Assembly: GCA_043228905.1 (NCBI GenBank) | Contig: JBHGNT010000004.1 | Coordinates: forward strand, 12,648,001-12,712,000 | Reading direction: 5' to 3' | DNA from: Azolla caroliniana | Taxonomy: Eukaryota; Polypodiophyta | DNA length: 64,000 nt | Shown: piece by piece, positions 21,710-32,201 of the stretch | How positions within the stretch are numbered: position 1 is the stretch's first letter | Layout of the letters: every line of letters begins with the position of its first letter | The notes under the pieces: model-generated | Told to the model about the DNA's origin: nothing | Databases searched by the model: none | What the model saw: only the letters and a program-made list of their open reading frames with translations | Position numbers and translations under genes: made by a program

Positions 21710-22683
21710 GGCTCAAAGGGACTTCTCTGATATGCACAATTGGGTGAGGAGTGTCATCTCCTGTTTCGACGACTCCCGGTTGTTCCGGTTTCTCCAAGAA
21801 AGAGAACCACTCTTTGTTGCTCGTCATGTGATTCGACGCACCGGAATCAACGTACCACACTTTCTCCGATTTGGAAGTGGTCTTCTTCATCAAGTTAGCC
21901 TCGTGTTTCATCACCAAGGTTGGCCCTTTACTGGCTTTTCCGGTTTTGGATCCTCCCGATCCTTCTGCGTAGTGCGAGTATTGCCGGTTCTCTCTATCGG
22001 CCTTGCTAGATCCAGATCTGTTCAAATCGGTGCGCTTTTTCTAGCACTCGCGTTCTCTGTGGCCCTTTTTACCACAATACCAACATTCCATGTTGGCCTT
22101 TGCTTGCCGGTCTCCGGCGCTGCCTTGACTCCCCCTGCTTGTGGAGGGTCCGGAACTACTATCGGCACGTTCTCTATGCCTTCAGTCCTGCTCTTGCCGG
22201 CCGCTACCATTGCGAGCCGATCCGCGTTGTCCACCATGCCCATGGGGCCGATCCACCTCCGTGTACAACATCCGGCAGTCGGTGGGTGCACTTGTTGACA
22301 CATCGGCGTGGTTCTCCTCCACAAGGAGCATTGACTGTAAGTTGAAAAATGATGGCATATTCTCCCTTGTACACATAGCAGTTCAGAACACTCTGAACAT
22401 TGACGCCAACCCTCCGAGACAAATTTGCACCATATCGGCTTCTTTGATATTAACATCAATGGAGGCCAGAGAGTCGCAAATGTCCTTGATTTTGGAGGTG
22501 TAGTTTGCCACCGACAAGTCGCGTTGTCGTAGGTTGCTCAGCTCCTGTAAGAGTTGAAGCTTCCTGGTTGTAGTGCTTGCGGCCAAAATCTTCTTCAAAT
22601 TTCCCCAAGCATCTTTCAACGTTTTTGCATCTCGAATGTAGCTTAGGAGTTGTTCGCCCACACAAGACGCGAAGCAGTACTAA
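21710..22683 (-). pseudogene. CopB gag (C-terminal part) and protease
   Basis: Gag text: EQLLSYIRDAKTLKDAWGNL, LQELSNLRQRDLSVANYTSK, DICDSLASIDVNIKEADMVQ, then shifted frames with the zinc knuckle remnant near 22090-22050. The protease signature KVWYVDSGASNHMTSNKEWF is at about 21867-21808, with a normal DSG. The gag N-terminus is missing because the sequence joins a LINE at 22683. Confidence 0.88.
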
Positions 22684-23516
22684 GGGCTGGCTCTTCGACT
22701 CATTAGTGACCCCTTCCGAGAGCAAAACTATGTCATCTACATAGAGTAAGAGACTAACTTGCGTACCCCCAATGACTACTCCGTTGCTTCCCTTACAAGC
22801 AATAAAATCAGTGATCTCATCAATGTAGATCCCAAAAAGAGTCAGTGATAGGGGGCAACCTTGTTTTACACCAATGGTGTTGGTGAAGCAATCAGATAGG
22901 CCACCGAGGCATCTTACGCACCTAGAGACTTGCTCATATAGAGCATAGATGGCCTAGATCATGTCATTTGGTATCTCTAGGACTTTAAGCCTATCAAACA
23001 ACCGCTCCCTAGGAACTGTGTCAAAGACTTTGCGGAAGTCCACAAAGCAACAATATAGTTTCTTCTTGTGAGCCTTCGTCTGGTCAATTAAGCATCTAAG
23101 TGTGAAGATATGGTCAATAGTGGAGAAGTCTCGTCTAAAGCCAACATGCTCATGTGCTCGAAGACTTATGGTTTCCATATAATCGTTGAGCTCTACTTCC
23201 ATTAATGCACCATATAATTTAGCGAACATATGACCTATCATAATGGTCCTATATGTATTTGGGTCCATGGGGTCCCCTCCTTTATGTATAGGGGCCATTG
23301 TGTTGATGGTCCATCCTGGCGGAAAACCCTCAGTGAGGGCACAGTTGAAGATTAGAGTGAGAAAAGGAGCTAGGCACTCTCAAGCATATATCATGTGTTC
23401 GGCTCGCAATCCTGTGTGGTTCATGGACTTCCTATGTTGTAAATTTTTTATGACCTTCGAGACCATAGAGGTCATGAAAAGTGTCCCCATGGTAGGTCAA
23501 GGTGTGGAAGGTATGG
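22684..23516 (-). pseudogene. LINE reverse transcriptase fragment (inverted half)
   Basis: Non-LTR reverse transcriptase with MAPIHKGGDPMDPNTYRTIM, HVGFRRDFSTIDHIFTLRCL and CCFVDFRKVFDTVPRERLFD in a frame open at 23298-22954, then QGCPLSLTLFGIYIDEI and LLLYVDDIVLLSEG to 22690. The endonuclease domain is absent. Its 3' end abuts CopB gag at about 22683. The 3' part of a similar LINE lies on the opposite strand from 23564. Confidence 0.85.
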
Positions 23517-23563
23517 TGTTGAGCGGCAAGCTCAACCGGATCCGGATCGGCTGAATAAGCCTG
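23517..23563 (+). repeat. 47-bp copia LTR fragment
   Basis: Identical in plan to the first bases of the CopB/CopC/CopE LTR (tgttgagcggcaagctcaac, ggatccggatcggctgaat). It sits exactly between the two LINE halves of opposite orientation. Confidence 0.7.
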
Positions 23564-24423
23564 AGTGGACGCAATTAGAGAGACCTTTGGTGACGATGTT
23601 ATCACGTTAACGATGAGGCAAATCAACATTACCACATGACATTATTAGAGGAGAGTTCACGTTGCCCCCGATGTGAGTAGAAGCACTTTTCCAACCTGTA
23701 GTTTTTATTCATAGAATAAATAGCCAACCACAATATAGGATATCTCGTCAAGCTTTTGAGGCATCCTGATCCCTATATGCGTTCAGAGATTCTAGCTCTT
23801 GGTATAACACTATAGTGAATTAGTTACTTGCAAATGGCATAGACATTAATAACCTACCTCCCCTTAAGTACAACCATGTGACTGATAAAACTTTCATCTC
23901 TCATGAGGACTGTAATAAAGTAATACGCCAAGAAATATGGCAAATTTACACTCAATATAAATGGATCACCCCACGAGAGCCACTCCCATCTAAAATGTTG
24001 TACTATAAGGAACACTTGTTGCACTTCTCTCAGTTAGGTTTTATTACATGAACAAGATATCTAAATACATTCTTATCAAATGCACTAAGGGTGGCCATTG
24101 GACAACTTAAGATATCATCTTACCAACTTGAGATTGAGAATGGTCGGGCTAATAGAGTCCTTAGGGAGGAAAGGCTATGTAGGTTGTGCCACATAGAGAT
24201 AGAGGATGAGTATCACCTTACATGCAAGTGTCCAACTTATGCTGCGGTAAGGGCAAAATACCAAGACATACGCGAACCCTCTCCTACCCTCTCCAAACTA
24301 TTAGATACCCCAGATATAAAGAGACTAGGTAGGTATATCTTAGAGCTAAAACAACATAGAGAGAATAAGCTACAAAATGTTAACCATAACCATTCTAATA
24401 TTCACCAACATGTAACTAATTAA
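23564..24423 (+). pseudogene. LINE 3' coding end with zinc-knuckle-like motif
   Basis: The frame 24091-24423 reads VAIGQLKISSYQLEIENGRA, then CRLCHIEIEDEYHLTCKCP (C-x2-C...H-x3-C type, as in the C-terminal region of many LINE ORF2 proteins) and AAVRAKYQDI, with a natural stop at 24421. Upstream (23700-24090) is probably decayed ORF2 sequence, with several stops. Opposite strand to the reverse transcriptase fragment on the left. Confidence 0.75.
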
Positions 24424-24564
24424 ACATTTCAGGAACAAGGAGAGATGATGAACATGGACACACCTACACCACTGGGCCTCTCCCTTGTTGAAGCAGAAAA
24501 GCAAAGAACAACCAAACGCCCTCGGATGTTGGGCTTCAAAGCACCTCGATGTGGAGTACAAACA
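24424..24564 (+). other. Probable LINE 3' untranslated region
   Basis: 141 bases after the LINE stop with no frame and no poly(A) visible. CopC starts at 24565; aacat at 24560-24564 would be its left target duplication, but its right end is not in the window. Confidence 0.45.
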
Positions 24565-25012
24565 TGTTGAGCGGGCAAGCTCAATAGGATCCAGATTGGG
24601 TGAATAAGCTAGAGCCGATTGGTATCCGGAACGGAGAACCGTATAGGTACCTAGATCGGTGTCCAGCTAGATCAGTATCCGGAAACTAGAGCCGGACCAG
24701 AGAACCGGATTGTACTCCGGAATAGTGAGAACCGGTAGGCCATTGGAGCCTACGATCCGAGCCTAGTAGGTAGGCATATTCCTTGGAGTTAGTGTCAGTC
24801 GCTCGTATGAGCATCGAAGTACATGCCAAAACTTCCGTCAGTCCTTTGACGAACTTGTATAAAAAGTGTTCTATAGGACATTTGTAAGTACAGAGTGTTA
24901 TATTTTTTGAATAGATTTATTGTTCTACTCTCTCTATCTCTCTTGTGTATTCTTTGTGTGTGCTTTGAAGCTTCCATTAAAAACCTATGCTTATTCTCTG
25001 TTGCTATCCAGT
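24565..25012 (+). repeat. CopC 5' LTR, 3' end deleted
   Basis: Starts tgttgagcgggcaagctcaa. It contains a TATA-like tataaaaagtg near 24858 and a ctctctctat tract. It matches the CopE LTR until about 25010, where a deletion removes the LTR end, primer site and gag start and joins directly to mid-gag. Confidence 0.75.
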
Positions 25013-25693
25013 TGAGCCCGTTTGTCTACAACCATATGCTCGTCTACATCAGAGACGCAAAGTCGCCGAAGGAGGCCTGGGAAAATCTTTGGAAGATTTT
25101 CGTTGCCAGTACCACGGCTCGGAAGTTGCAGCTTCGACAAGAGCTCAACAGTTTCCGGCAACGGGACATGTCGGTTACGAACTACACCACCAAGTTCAAG
25201 GAGATCTGCGATGCACTTGGGTCCATCAACGTGATGGTGGACAAAGATGAGATGATCCAGATCTGCCGAGGTGGTCTAGCACAAAGGTACGGGCTAATCC
25301 GGACAACTATTTGCACCCGGGAGAAGCCACCATCCTTCTTCAACCTTCATCGATGCTTATGGTTGAAGAAAACCACGCGAGTGGGTCGAGGACCACTCAA
25401 CTGGACAACCGGATGCTGTACACAGAGCCGGATCGGCCTCGTGGGCATGGAGGACGAGGTGGGTCGGCACATAATAGCGGCAACCGGTAGGAGCAGAATC
25501 GGAGGCCCAGAGATAGTGCCGACAATAGTTCCAGACCCTCCACAAACAGGGGGAGTTAAAGCGGTGCTAGAAACCGACAATCAAAGGCTGAAACAAAATG
25601 TTGGTATTGTGGCAAGAAAGGCCACCAAGAGAGCGAGTGTTGGAAGAAGCACACCGATTCGGATAAATCCGGATCCGGATCCGGATCCGGATT
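25013..25693 (+). pseudogene. CopC gag fragment
   Basis: MLVYIRDAKSPKEAWENLWK, RKLQLRQELNSFRQRDMSVT, FKEICDALGSINVMVDKDEM and CTREKPPSFFNLHR match CopE gag. The frame shifts before the zinc knuckle (NVGIVARKATKRASVGRS is the knuckle region read out of frame). A ccggat hexamer repeated four times (25668-25692) marks a deletion that brings protease close. Confidence 0.85.
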
Positions 25694-26437
25694 GGAGGAA
25701 GTGTTGTACGTTGACTCCGGAGCATCAAACCACATGATGAGCCACGAAGAGTGGTTCTCATACTTGAAGAAACCGGAGTAATCCGGAGTTGTCGAAACTG
25801 GAGATGACACTCCTCAGCCGATCATGCATGTCAGAGAAGTTCCCTTGAGTCATGTCGGATAAAAGGGGAAGCTTATGAACGTGCTTCACGTCCCGATAAT
25901 CACAAAGAACTTGGTGTTGGTCGGGTAGATCGTCGACCAAGGGATGCAAGTGCGGTTTACGCACCTCGACTGCTTCATGGAGGAAGAGGGCCAGATAATT
26001 GCGCAAGGGTGCCGGGACGAGAGGATGTTTATCCTCGACACCACCTTGTTTGCCAAAGGACAGAAGGTCGAGTCGGATGTCAACCTGTGGCACAAGTGGA
26101 TCAACGACGTCAACTACCGGAGGCTTCAAGACCTGCAATCGAAACAAGTTTTTTTCGAATTGCCGAAATTGAGTGTCAAAAGGCCCACATATGTGAAACC
26201 AACCAACTTGGGAAGAATCACCAGCGTCAGTTCCCCACCGAAAGAAACCGGATCCATAACAAGTTTGATCTAATACATTTAGATGTATGGGGACCGACAC
26301 AGAACATTAGTATTGGCGGGAGTCGATATTTCATCTCCTTCATCGATGACTACAACCAACACAATTGGATCTATCTGATTGAGAGGAAAAGCAAAGTTTT
26401 CGAATGTTTCCGGAATCTATAGAGCTTAGTGGAACGG
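25694..26437 (+). pseudogene. CopC protease and integrase N-terminal half
   Basis: Protease remnant LYVDSGASNHMMSHEEWFSY (about 25706-25765). Then MNVLHVPIITKNLVLVG, QVRFTHLDCFMEEEGQIIAQ, the pre-integrase finger (NLWHKWINDVNYRRLQDLQ) and the integrase core start (LIHLDVWGPTQNISIGG, SFIDDYNQHNWIYLIERKSK). Stops at 25780, 25860 and 25928. It ends at LVER where GypC is inserted. Confidence 0.9.
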
Positions 26438-27159
26438 CGTCGTGAAGATTCCGGGCCATAGTGAGAAACCGGGGAATATCGGAAGAATCGGCGGAGTGCA
26501 CCACGTGCCTTATATAAACGTGTGAATAATAGGAGTTAAGTCGGGACAGAGGATCCCATGTAATAAGGGATTTATCCCACATTGTTACGCATCCCTCTCC
26601 TTGTTCTATAAAAGGAAGGGAGCGCCCTTTGTAAAAGGGTTGCCCATTTTGTGTTAGAGGGTATACCGTTAGATTTAGGGTTAGGTAGTTTCTTCTTCTT
26701 CTTCTTCTTCGTCGTGTGGGTTGAGAGTTCGTGTCTGTTTAGGGTTTGTTTCTGCCCGGTCTCCTGTGCAAGACCTCGCTTAGTGCGACGAGCCTGAGAG
26801 CTCCCCCGATTTGTGGCTTGGCAGCAGACTGTTGTTGTAACCTAACCTACCTTGGTCCGGTTCGAAGCCGGGGATGTATTCTTCCCCTTGTAATATACAT
26901 ACTCGTGTCTGTTTGTGAACATTGGTGTATTTGGTGGTGTCGGAAGCACAACCTCTTGCTTCCTGTGCATAAGAGTCGGTGTCGCGCGCACGCTCTCCCT
27001 CTCCTTTGTCTCTCTCTCTCTCTCTCTCTCTCGTGCGCGCGCGTGTTCGGTTGCATCCGGGTCGTGTCCAATGTCGGTTTTCTTGGCATCCCTCTTCTCC
27101 CTCGTTTGAGACCCCCGTTGTCCCGCCCCTTCTACACGCATGCACGTAATAACGCGACA
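26438..27159 (+). repeat. GypC 5' LTR
   Basis: 722 bp, cGTCGTGAAGATTCC...AACGCGACA; the first base is C where the 3' LTR has T. TATA box tataaaa at 26607-26613, a ttc run near 26692-26710 and a CT run near 27007-27031. Confidence 0.9.
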
Positions 27160-27163
27160 TATA

Positions 27164-27181
27164 TGGTGAACCCGACGTGAA
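27164..27181 (+). promoter_or_regulatory. GypC primer binding site (tRNA-Trp)
   Basis: tggtgaacccgacgtgaa, four bases after the LTR, the same as in GypE. Confidence 0.85.
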
Positions 27182-27196
27182 GGGCGGCAAGGGAGA

Positions 27197-27869
27197 ATGG
27201 AGCTGGAAGAAGACGACTTCGCGCAACGTTTTGTCGAAGCGGTGAGTGAGTTTGGACGAGCAAGAGCAAGACGAGAGATGGCGCAACAAGCAGTTGAGCG
27301 AGTGGTCGAAAGAGTCGGCCGTTTCAATGGGGACAAAGTCTTATTCTAGTTGGAAGCCTACAACGCAGAAATGGAGAAGCGAGATGTAGACGAGGCGTTG
27401 AGGCTGCAGTTCTTCTATTGGGTCGTCGTCGTCCGTATGCACGTGGAAGTGAAGGAGCTCCGAGAAGCTCATAGTTCGTGGGAGGCCTTCGAAGAGGCGC
27501 TCCTGCAGGCATATGGAGGACATCGGAAGAGCCGGGGACAACACGGCTCCAACTAGTGGGTGGCATCGGCAAAGACCCATCGGGGCGCAACGACGGCGTT
27601 CTGAGAGTTCGAGCGACGACTTGCTTGGCTCTTGGAGCGGGAACAAGGTTTGGTGGGGGTGGACAAAGTCCTGTTGTTCGTTAAGTCGATCGACTGAGCG
27701 GAACGGGAGGCCATCGAGATTGAGCTCGAAGATGAGGACGGAGCGAATGGCCTTACGGAGGACTGGTCGAAAATCGGAAGGGTATGCCAACGGCTAGATG
27801 ATGAGCGAGCCAAGAAGGCTAAGAGGAAGGCGCACGATGGCATACTATCACAGTGGGAAGAGGACGAAT
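27197..27869 (+). pseudogene. GypC gag remnant
   Basis: The ATG at 27197 gives MELEEDDFAQRFVEAVSEFG. Then come RVGRFNGDKVLF with a stop, LEAYNAEMEKRDVDEALRLQ, HSSWEAFEEALLQAYGG, more breaks, then KVLLFVKSIDXAEREAIEIE and GLTEDWSKIGRVCQRLDDER. These match GypB and GypE Gag. At least three stops. No zinc knuckle follows. Confidence 0.8.
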
Positions 27870-27991
27870 GACAAAGAGAGTCGGAAAGGCTCGGCTTCGG
27901 GGCTAGGATTGCGGAGGCATACGCAACTCTCAAGGCAATGCTCGAGGAAGAGGAAAGATCGAGGCCTTAAGCTAACGCCGAGGAGGCGGAC

Positions 27992-28615
27992 TTGCGCCAC
28001 AAGATGGCAGAAGATCAGTACGACGGTACCACGGGAGAGGGTGCGGAACAAAACACCCTCTCGACTTACGGAGATAGAACGGCCGAGGAGAAGGCCGAGA
28101 TACAGATTGTGGAATCGAAATGTTGGGACCAGTGGTTTCGAGCACGTCAGCCCGAGGCTCTGGACATTGGAGAAGCAAGCCCAGGCGGGGGTTGCGAGAT
28201 CGGTAACGAGACGACCACCGGCCACGAAGAGCCGGCTACGGACAAGGGCGAAAAATGGATGGGTGATTCTTCGCGTCTTCCCACACTTGCTCCCAAGACG
28301 ATGGCAGTCGGGGCCGAGTGCCCACGTGAGTCCCAAGAGGAGGAAGGCAGTAGCGTGAGACAGAGAATCACCGGCAAGACGATGCGAGGAAGGAGCGGAC
28401 AAAAGGCCTTGGAACCGATTCCGGAGAACTCGACATTCGGGCCCTTACGCCCACGTGAAACCGAGGAGATGGATGACGGTATCGAGGAGTCATGGCACGA
28501 TGCTAGCGAAGATGGATGGGAAACGGCCCGCGAGAAGGTCGACGAAGGGACCGAGAAACAACCCGACCGGGGACCGAACCGCGCGGCACTCCGATTCGGT
28601 TGGAACGCGATCTAG
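27992..28615 (+). other. GypC internal open stretch of unknown nature
   Basis: A 207-residue open stretch, rich in Glu, Gly, Arg and Thr. No domain recognised, no similarity to GypE ORF1 or ORF2 that I can see. Pieces of its nucleotide sequence recur downstream (28661-28700, 28790-28830), which suggests degenerate repeats rather than a gene. Confidence 0.4.
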
Positions 28616-29951
28616 TTGTGGATTGTTCGACTAGGGCCAGAATCGGCATGAGGGTGCCGATACGGGAGAGGGTGCGGAACGAGCCGCCCTCTTTTACATG
28701 GGGAGAAAGACTGACCGGGTGAAGGTCGGGAACTGAAAGGAATGTGATCAAGGGTTCAGAACGAGTCCGACTGAATCGGCATCGGAGCCGAAACTCTGGA
28801 CATTGGAGAATCAAGCCCAGGTGGGGCTTGGTTGATCACAGAGCGGATGCTATCCACCGACACCACTAAAAGGGTCAGTGGGCTGGGATGAGTTGCCGGA
28901 GGACGTTACGAAATCGGTTACCCCACATCTTGACCGGAGACTTCGGCAGTTCCAGCCAACAAGGCAACGTGAGTCCAAAAGAGAAAGGAGATGGTAGGGA
29001 AGCGTAAGGAAGGGATCAACGGCGACGGGGAGAGAAATGGATGCGGAGAACGAAGACTGGTCCTATGGGTCACCTCACACCGGATCTAGAGATCTCGGCG
29101 GTCGGCATCGGATCTGACGTAAGACCAAGATACTGACGTGGCAACGTGAGCTCGAGTGTGAAGGATGGTGGTGGCAGGAAACGGGAACCGGCAATGTGGG
29201 AACTGCGGATGGGCGGTCTACAGAGATCCTCACACCGATCTGGCGGTTGGCCCGAGTGCCGACGTGAGTCCTATATGAGAGAACGGTGGCGGCAGGTGAA
29301 CGTGACCAGCAGAAGAGGCTGACACAGAGGTCCGGACGACGTAAAGCGGAAGGCTCCAAACCGGTGGCATTAGCGCAAGACGAAAGTGGCCAAGCGGGCT
29401 ACCATGGGGTGTTCCTCGGATATGGAGGACACTAGTATGTGGAGAGGCGGTGATGCACGATCTGGCCGGGCGAGGGCCGAAGACGCGTGCATAGGACAGA
29501 ATCGGGGTTCGGCACGGGCGGAGCCGAACACGGAAAGGGGAATGCGCGGCACACGGAGGTGCCAGAGGGGGAGTACAGGTGCGAAGGATGGCTACCGGTT
29601 CAGGTGATCTCGTGTAGATGGCTGGAGAGGGATCCTCCCCACCGGTTCCCGAGACCTTGGCAGTTCGAGCCGACGTGGCAATGTAAGACCAAGGAGAAGG
29701 AAGGTGGCGGCGAGGGGATGAAGGCGACGGACGACAAGGGTTGGCAACCAAGATGACGCGAAGATCGACGGAGTCTAAGCGGGCCATCACGGGTGCTCCT
29801 CGGACGGAGGATACCACATATTCGAAGGGACGAGAGTCGTGCATACGGTCGAAGGAAGGGCCAACGGAGAAACATGCTCACTACGGGATCGCGGTGAATG
29901 ACCTATCGACGGGTTGAATGAGCCTACAGGAGGCAAACACGGAGAAGGAAC
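28616..29951 (+). repeat. GypC non-coding internal region with diverged repeats
   Basis: 1336 bases without credible coding. Variants of cggcagttcgagccgacgtg followed by gcaacgtgagtccaagagga occur near 28300, 28930, 29130, 29240 and 29655. tgctcctcggacggaggatac-like segments occur near 29410 and 29795. These look like old, diverged tandem units of a few hundred bases. Confidence 0.6.
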
Positions 29952-30710
29952 TGACGGGAACTCAACGCTCCTTATGCACAAAGCTCGGCCACAACCGAGA
30001 TTCTTTTCATACACAGAAAACAGGAAACGAAAACACGACTCAAAGGAGAGGAAGGTACACAGGAGGTTTACGTGGAAAACCCAAGGAGGGAAAAAAAAAC
30101 CACGGCAGCCCACAGGCTGCAAACTGTCACTATGTGGGAATATACAACAATGAGTTCACTGAGGCAACGACCTCGTGCTCACAAATCTTCGCCACAGGCG
30201 GCGGTTACAACAGAGGCAACGACCTCTTTCTCTCTCTCTCTCTCTCTGTACACTATTACGTGCTCTCTCTTCTTCTTGCACCAACAAAGAAAAATGACAA
30301 CAACCATTACTAAAAGTTTGCCCTAAGTCATATTTATACTAATATGACTTTTCGGCTATTTACAAATGTAGCCTCGATAGGCTCTCAGAAACATATTTAC
30401 GAATATGTCTCTTCATCCGGTTCTCACCGAGTCTATACCATCCGGCTCTCCGTAGCCGGGTATTCCTCATCCGGTCTTCACCGGGTCTGTATCATCCGGC
30501 TCTCCGTAGCCGGGTACTCCTCATCCGGTTCATACCGGGCCTGCACCATCCGGCTCTCCGTAGCCGGGTACTCCTCATCCGGTTCATACCGGGCCTGCAC
30601 CATCCGGCTCTCCGTAGCCGGGTCCTCCTCATACGGTTTCAGCCTCGGCCGAGTTCGTTCATCGGCACTGTTCTTCTCCCTTCCCATCCGGAGGGACTTG
30701 TCTCCCAACA
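29952..30710 (-). repeat. Solo LTR of the CopF family, in GypC
   Basis: 759 bp. The minus strand starts TGTTGGGAGACAAGTCCCTCCGGATGGG and ends GAGTTCCCGTCA. TSD ggaac at 29947-29951 and 30711-30715. It is close to the solo LTR at 13436-14282, including the 54-bp repeat (about four units, 30430-30640) and a CT run (30231-30247). Confidence 0.93.
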
Positions 30711-30856
30711 GGAACTAGAGTCGACGGTTTGGACCGGCGAGGCCAACGCTCAACTGGAATGCGGATTACGGAAGACCGGTTCCTCACCGGCCGGAATCTC
30801 TCACCCTTCTCTGAACTTGGCATGTACCGGTGGACGTGCGGTTTGGTGGGGGCATA
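30711..30856 (+). other. GypC 3' end and polypurine tract
   Basis: Non-coding; ends in gcggtttggtgggggcata directly before the 3' LTR. Confidence 0.7.
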
Positions 30857-31426
30857 TGTCGTGAAGATTCCATGCCATAGTGAGAAACCGGGGAATATCG
30901 GAAGAATCGGCGGAGTGCACCACGTGCCTTGTATAAACGTGTGAATAATAGGAGTTAAGTCGGGACAAAGGATCCCATGTAATAAGGGATTTATCCCACA
31001 TTGTTACGCATCCCTCTCCTTGTTCTATAAAAGGAAGGGAGCGCCCTTTGTAAAAGGGTTGCCCATTTTGTGTTAGAGGGTATACCGTTAGATTTAGGGT
31101 TAGGTAGTTTCTTCTTCTTCTTCTTCTTCGTCGTGTGGGTTGAGAGTTCGTGTCTGTTTAGGGTTTGTTTCTGCCCGGTCTCCTGTGCAAGACCTCGCTT
31201 AGCGCGACGAGCCCGAGAGCTCCCCGATCTGTGGCTTGGCAGCAGACTGCTGTTGTAACCTAACCTACCTTGGTCTGCCTCAAAGCCGGGGATGTATTCT
31301 TCCCCTTGTAATATACATACTCGTGTCTGTTTGTGAACATTGGCGTATTTGGTGGTGTCGGAAGCACAACCTCTTGCTTCCTGTGCATAAGAGTTGGGGT
31401 CGCGCACACGATCTCCCTCTCCTTTG

Positions 31427-31495
<69 letters not shown>

Positions 31496-31609
31496 TTTGG
31501 TCGCATCTGGGTCGTGTCCGGTGTTGGTTTTCTTGGCATCCGTCTTCTCCCTTGTTCGAGACTCCCGTGGTCCCACCCCTTCTACACGCACGCGTGTAAT
31601 AACGCGACA
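30857..31609 (+). repeat. GypC 3' LTR
   Basis: 753 bp, TGTCGTGAAGATTCC...AACGCGACA. It is longer than the 5' LTR because its CT run (31425-31486) is about twice as long. Confidence 0.92.
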
Positions 31610-31774
31610 ACGGGAAACTAAAAGGAAGATCAAGTGCCTACGGTCGGATGGGGGAAAAGAATACTTTTCCGGCCAATTCAATAGTTATCTGCAGCAGAAG
31701 GAAATTTAGCTGCCGATACACCCCAAAACAAAACGGTGTGGCCGAAAGGAAGAATCGGTCGATTGTCGATGTGG
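31610..31774 (+). pseudogene. CopC integrase, middle part
   Basis: ETKRKIKCLRSDGGKEYFSG holds the second catalytic Asp. FNSYLQQKEI is followed by a stop, then RYTPKQNGVAERKNRSIVD holds the Glu. GypD interrupts it at 31775. Confidence 0.85.
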
Positions 31775-31888
31775 TTTCGTGAACGATTTGCTTCACGATA
31801 TAAAAATGAACTGAAGTATTATATTTAGTAATATTTTAGAGACTAGAACTCATAACCTCACACACCAAGTGCATGTCCCAATGTCAGA

Positions 31889-32179
31889 GCATGTCCCAAT
31901 GTCAAGGTAACAATTGGAGATGTGTCGATGGATCAAAATTTCTTCGTGCATGATCGATCAACCTACCCCATCATCCTTGGTCAACCATACATCACCACAG
32001 TAAGGATGGAAACAAAGGTGATTGATGAAGGTTTGGCTTTCGTGAGGATCAAGAGTCAGGATGGAAGGAAGACAGTCCAATTCTTAACCGTGAGGCCTAA
32101 CCATGAAAGAAACAAAGAATGCTTAAAGGAACCTTTAGTTCGAAAATGGAATGAAGAGTTTTTCCAAGATTTTGGATGA
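31889..32179 (+). pseudogene. GypD C-terminal protease fragment
   Basis: Matches GypE ORF1 residues about 635-715: CPNVKVTIGDVSMDQNFFV, TYPIILGQPYITTVRMETKV, KIKSQDG-type text and TVQFLTVRPNHERNKECL. It ends in a stop at 32177-32179, only 22 bases before the 3' LTR. A 16-base piece (gcatgtcccaatgtca) at the left junction is duplicated (31871 and 31889). The active-site half is missing. Confidence 0.85.
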
Positions 32180-32201
32180 ACGTAAGTTTAGAGGGGGTGG
32201 G

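Larger units (their letters stand above)
9725..22683 (-). mobile_element. CopB: Ty1/copia element of the CopE family, several insertions inside
   Basis: The minus-strand order from the right is gag and protease (22683-21710), integrase (16032-14857), reverse transcriptase and RNase H (14890-12160), a 3' extension (12170-9798), polypurine tract and the first 53 bases of the 3' LTR. Alignment by eye with CopE places three insertions: ChrA between protease and integrase, a solo LTR inside reverse transcriptase, and GypB inside the 3' extension. The 5' LTR and gag start are missing: at 22683 the sequence joins a LINE. Confidence 0.9.
26438..31609 (+). mobile_element. GypC: large non-autonomous Ty3/gypsy element (LARD-like)
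   Basis: LTRs 26438-27159 and 30857-31609, tRNA-Trp primer site at 27164, polypurine tract before 30857. acgg at 26434-26437 and 31610-31613 is the target duplication (or aacgg if the last LTR base is shared). Joining the flanks restores CopC integrase (LVERETKRKIKC). Inside are a broken gag and about 3 kb without pol domains. A solo LTR lies at 29952-30710. Confidence 0.9.

Noticed and set aside
22954-23298. Host gene with a reverse transcriptase domain
   Set aside because: Motifs are those of a LINE; the fragment has stops on both sides and lies between retrotransposons.
26780-27336. Arg/Glu-rich frames around 27000 and 31400
   Set aside because: Translations of the CT/GA runs in the GypC LTRs.
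29230-29844. 204-residue minus-strand frame
   Set aside because: GC-rich non-coding GypC interior with diverged repeats; no homology, antisense to the element.
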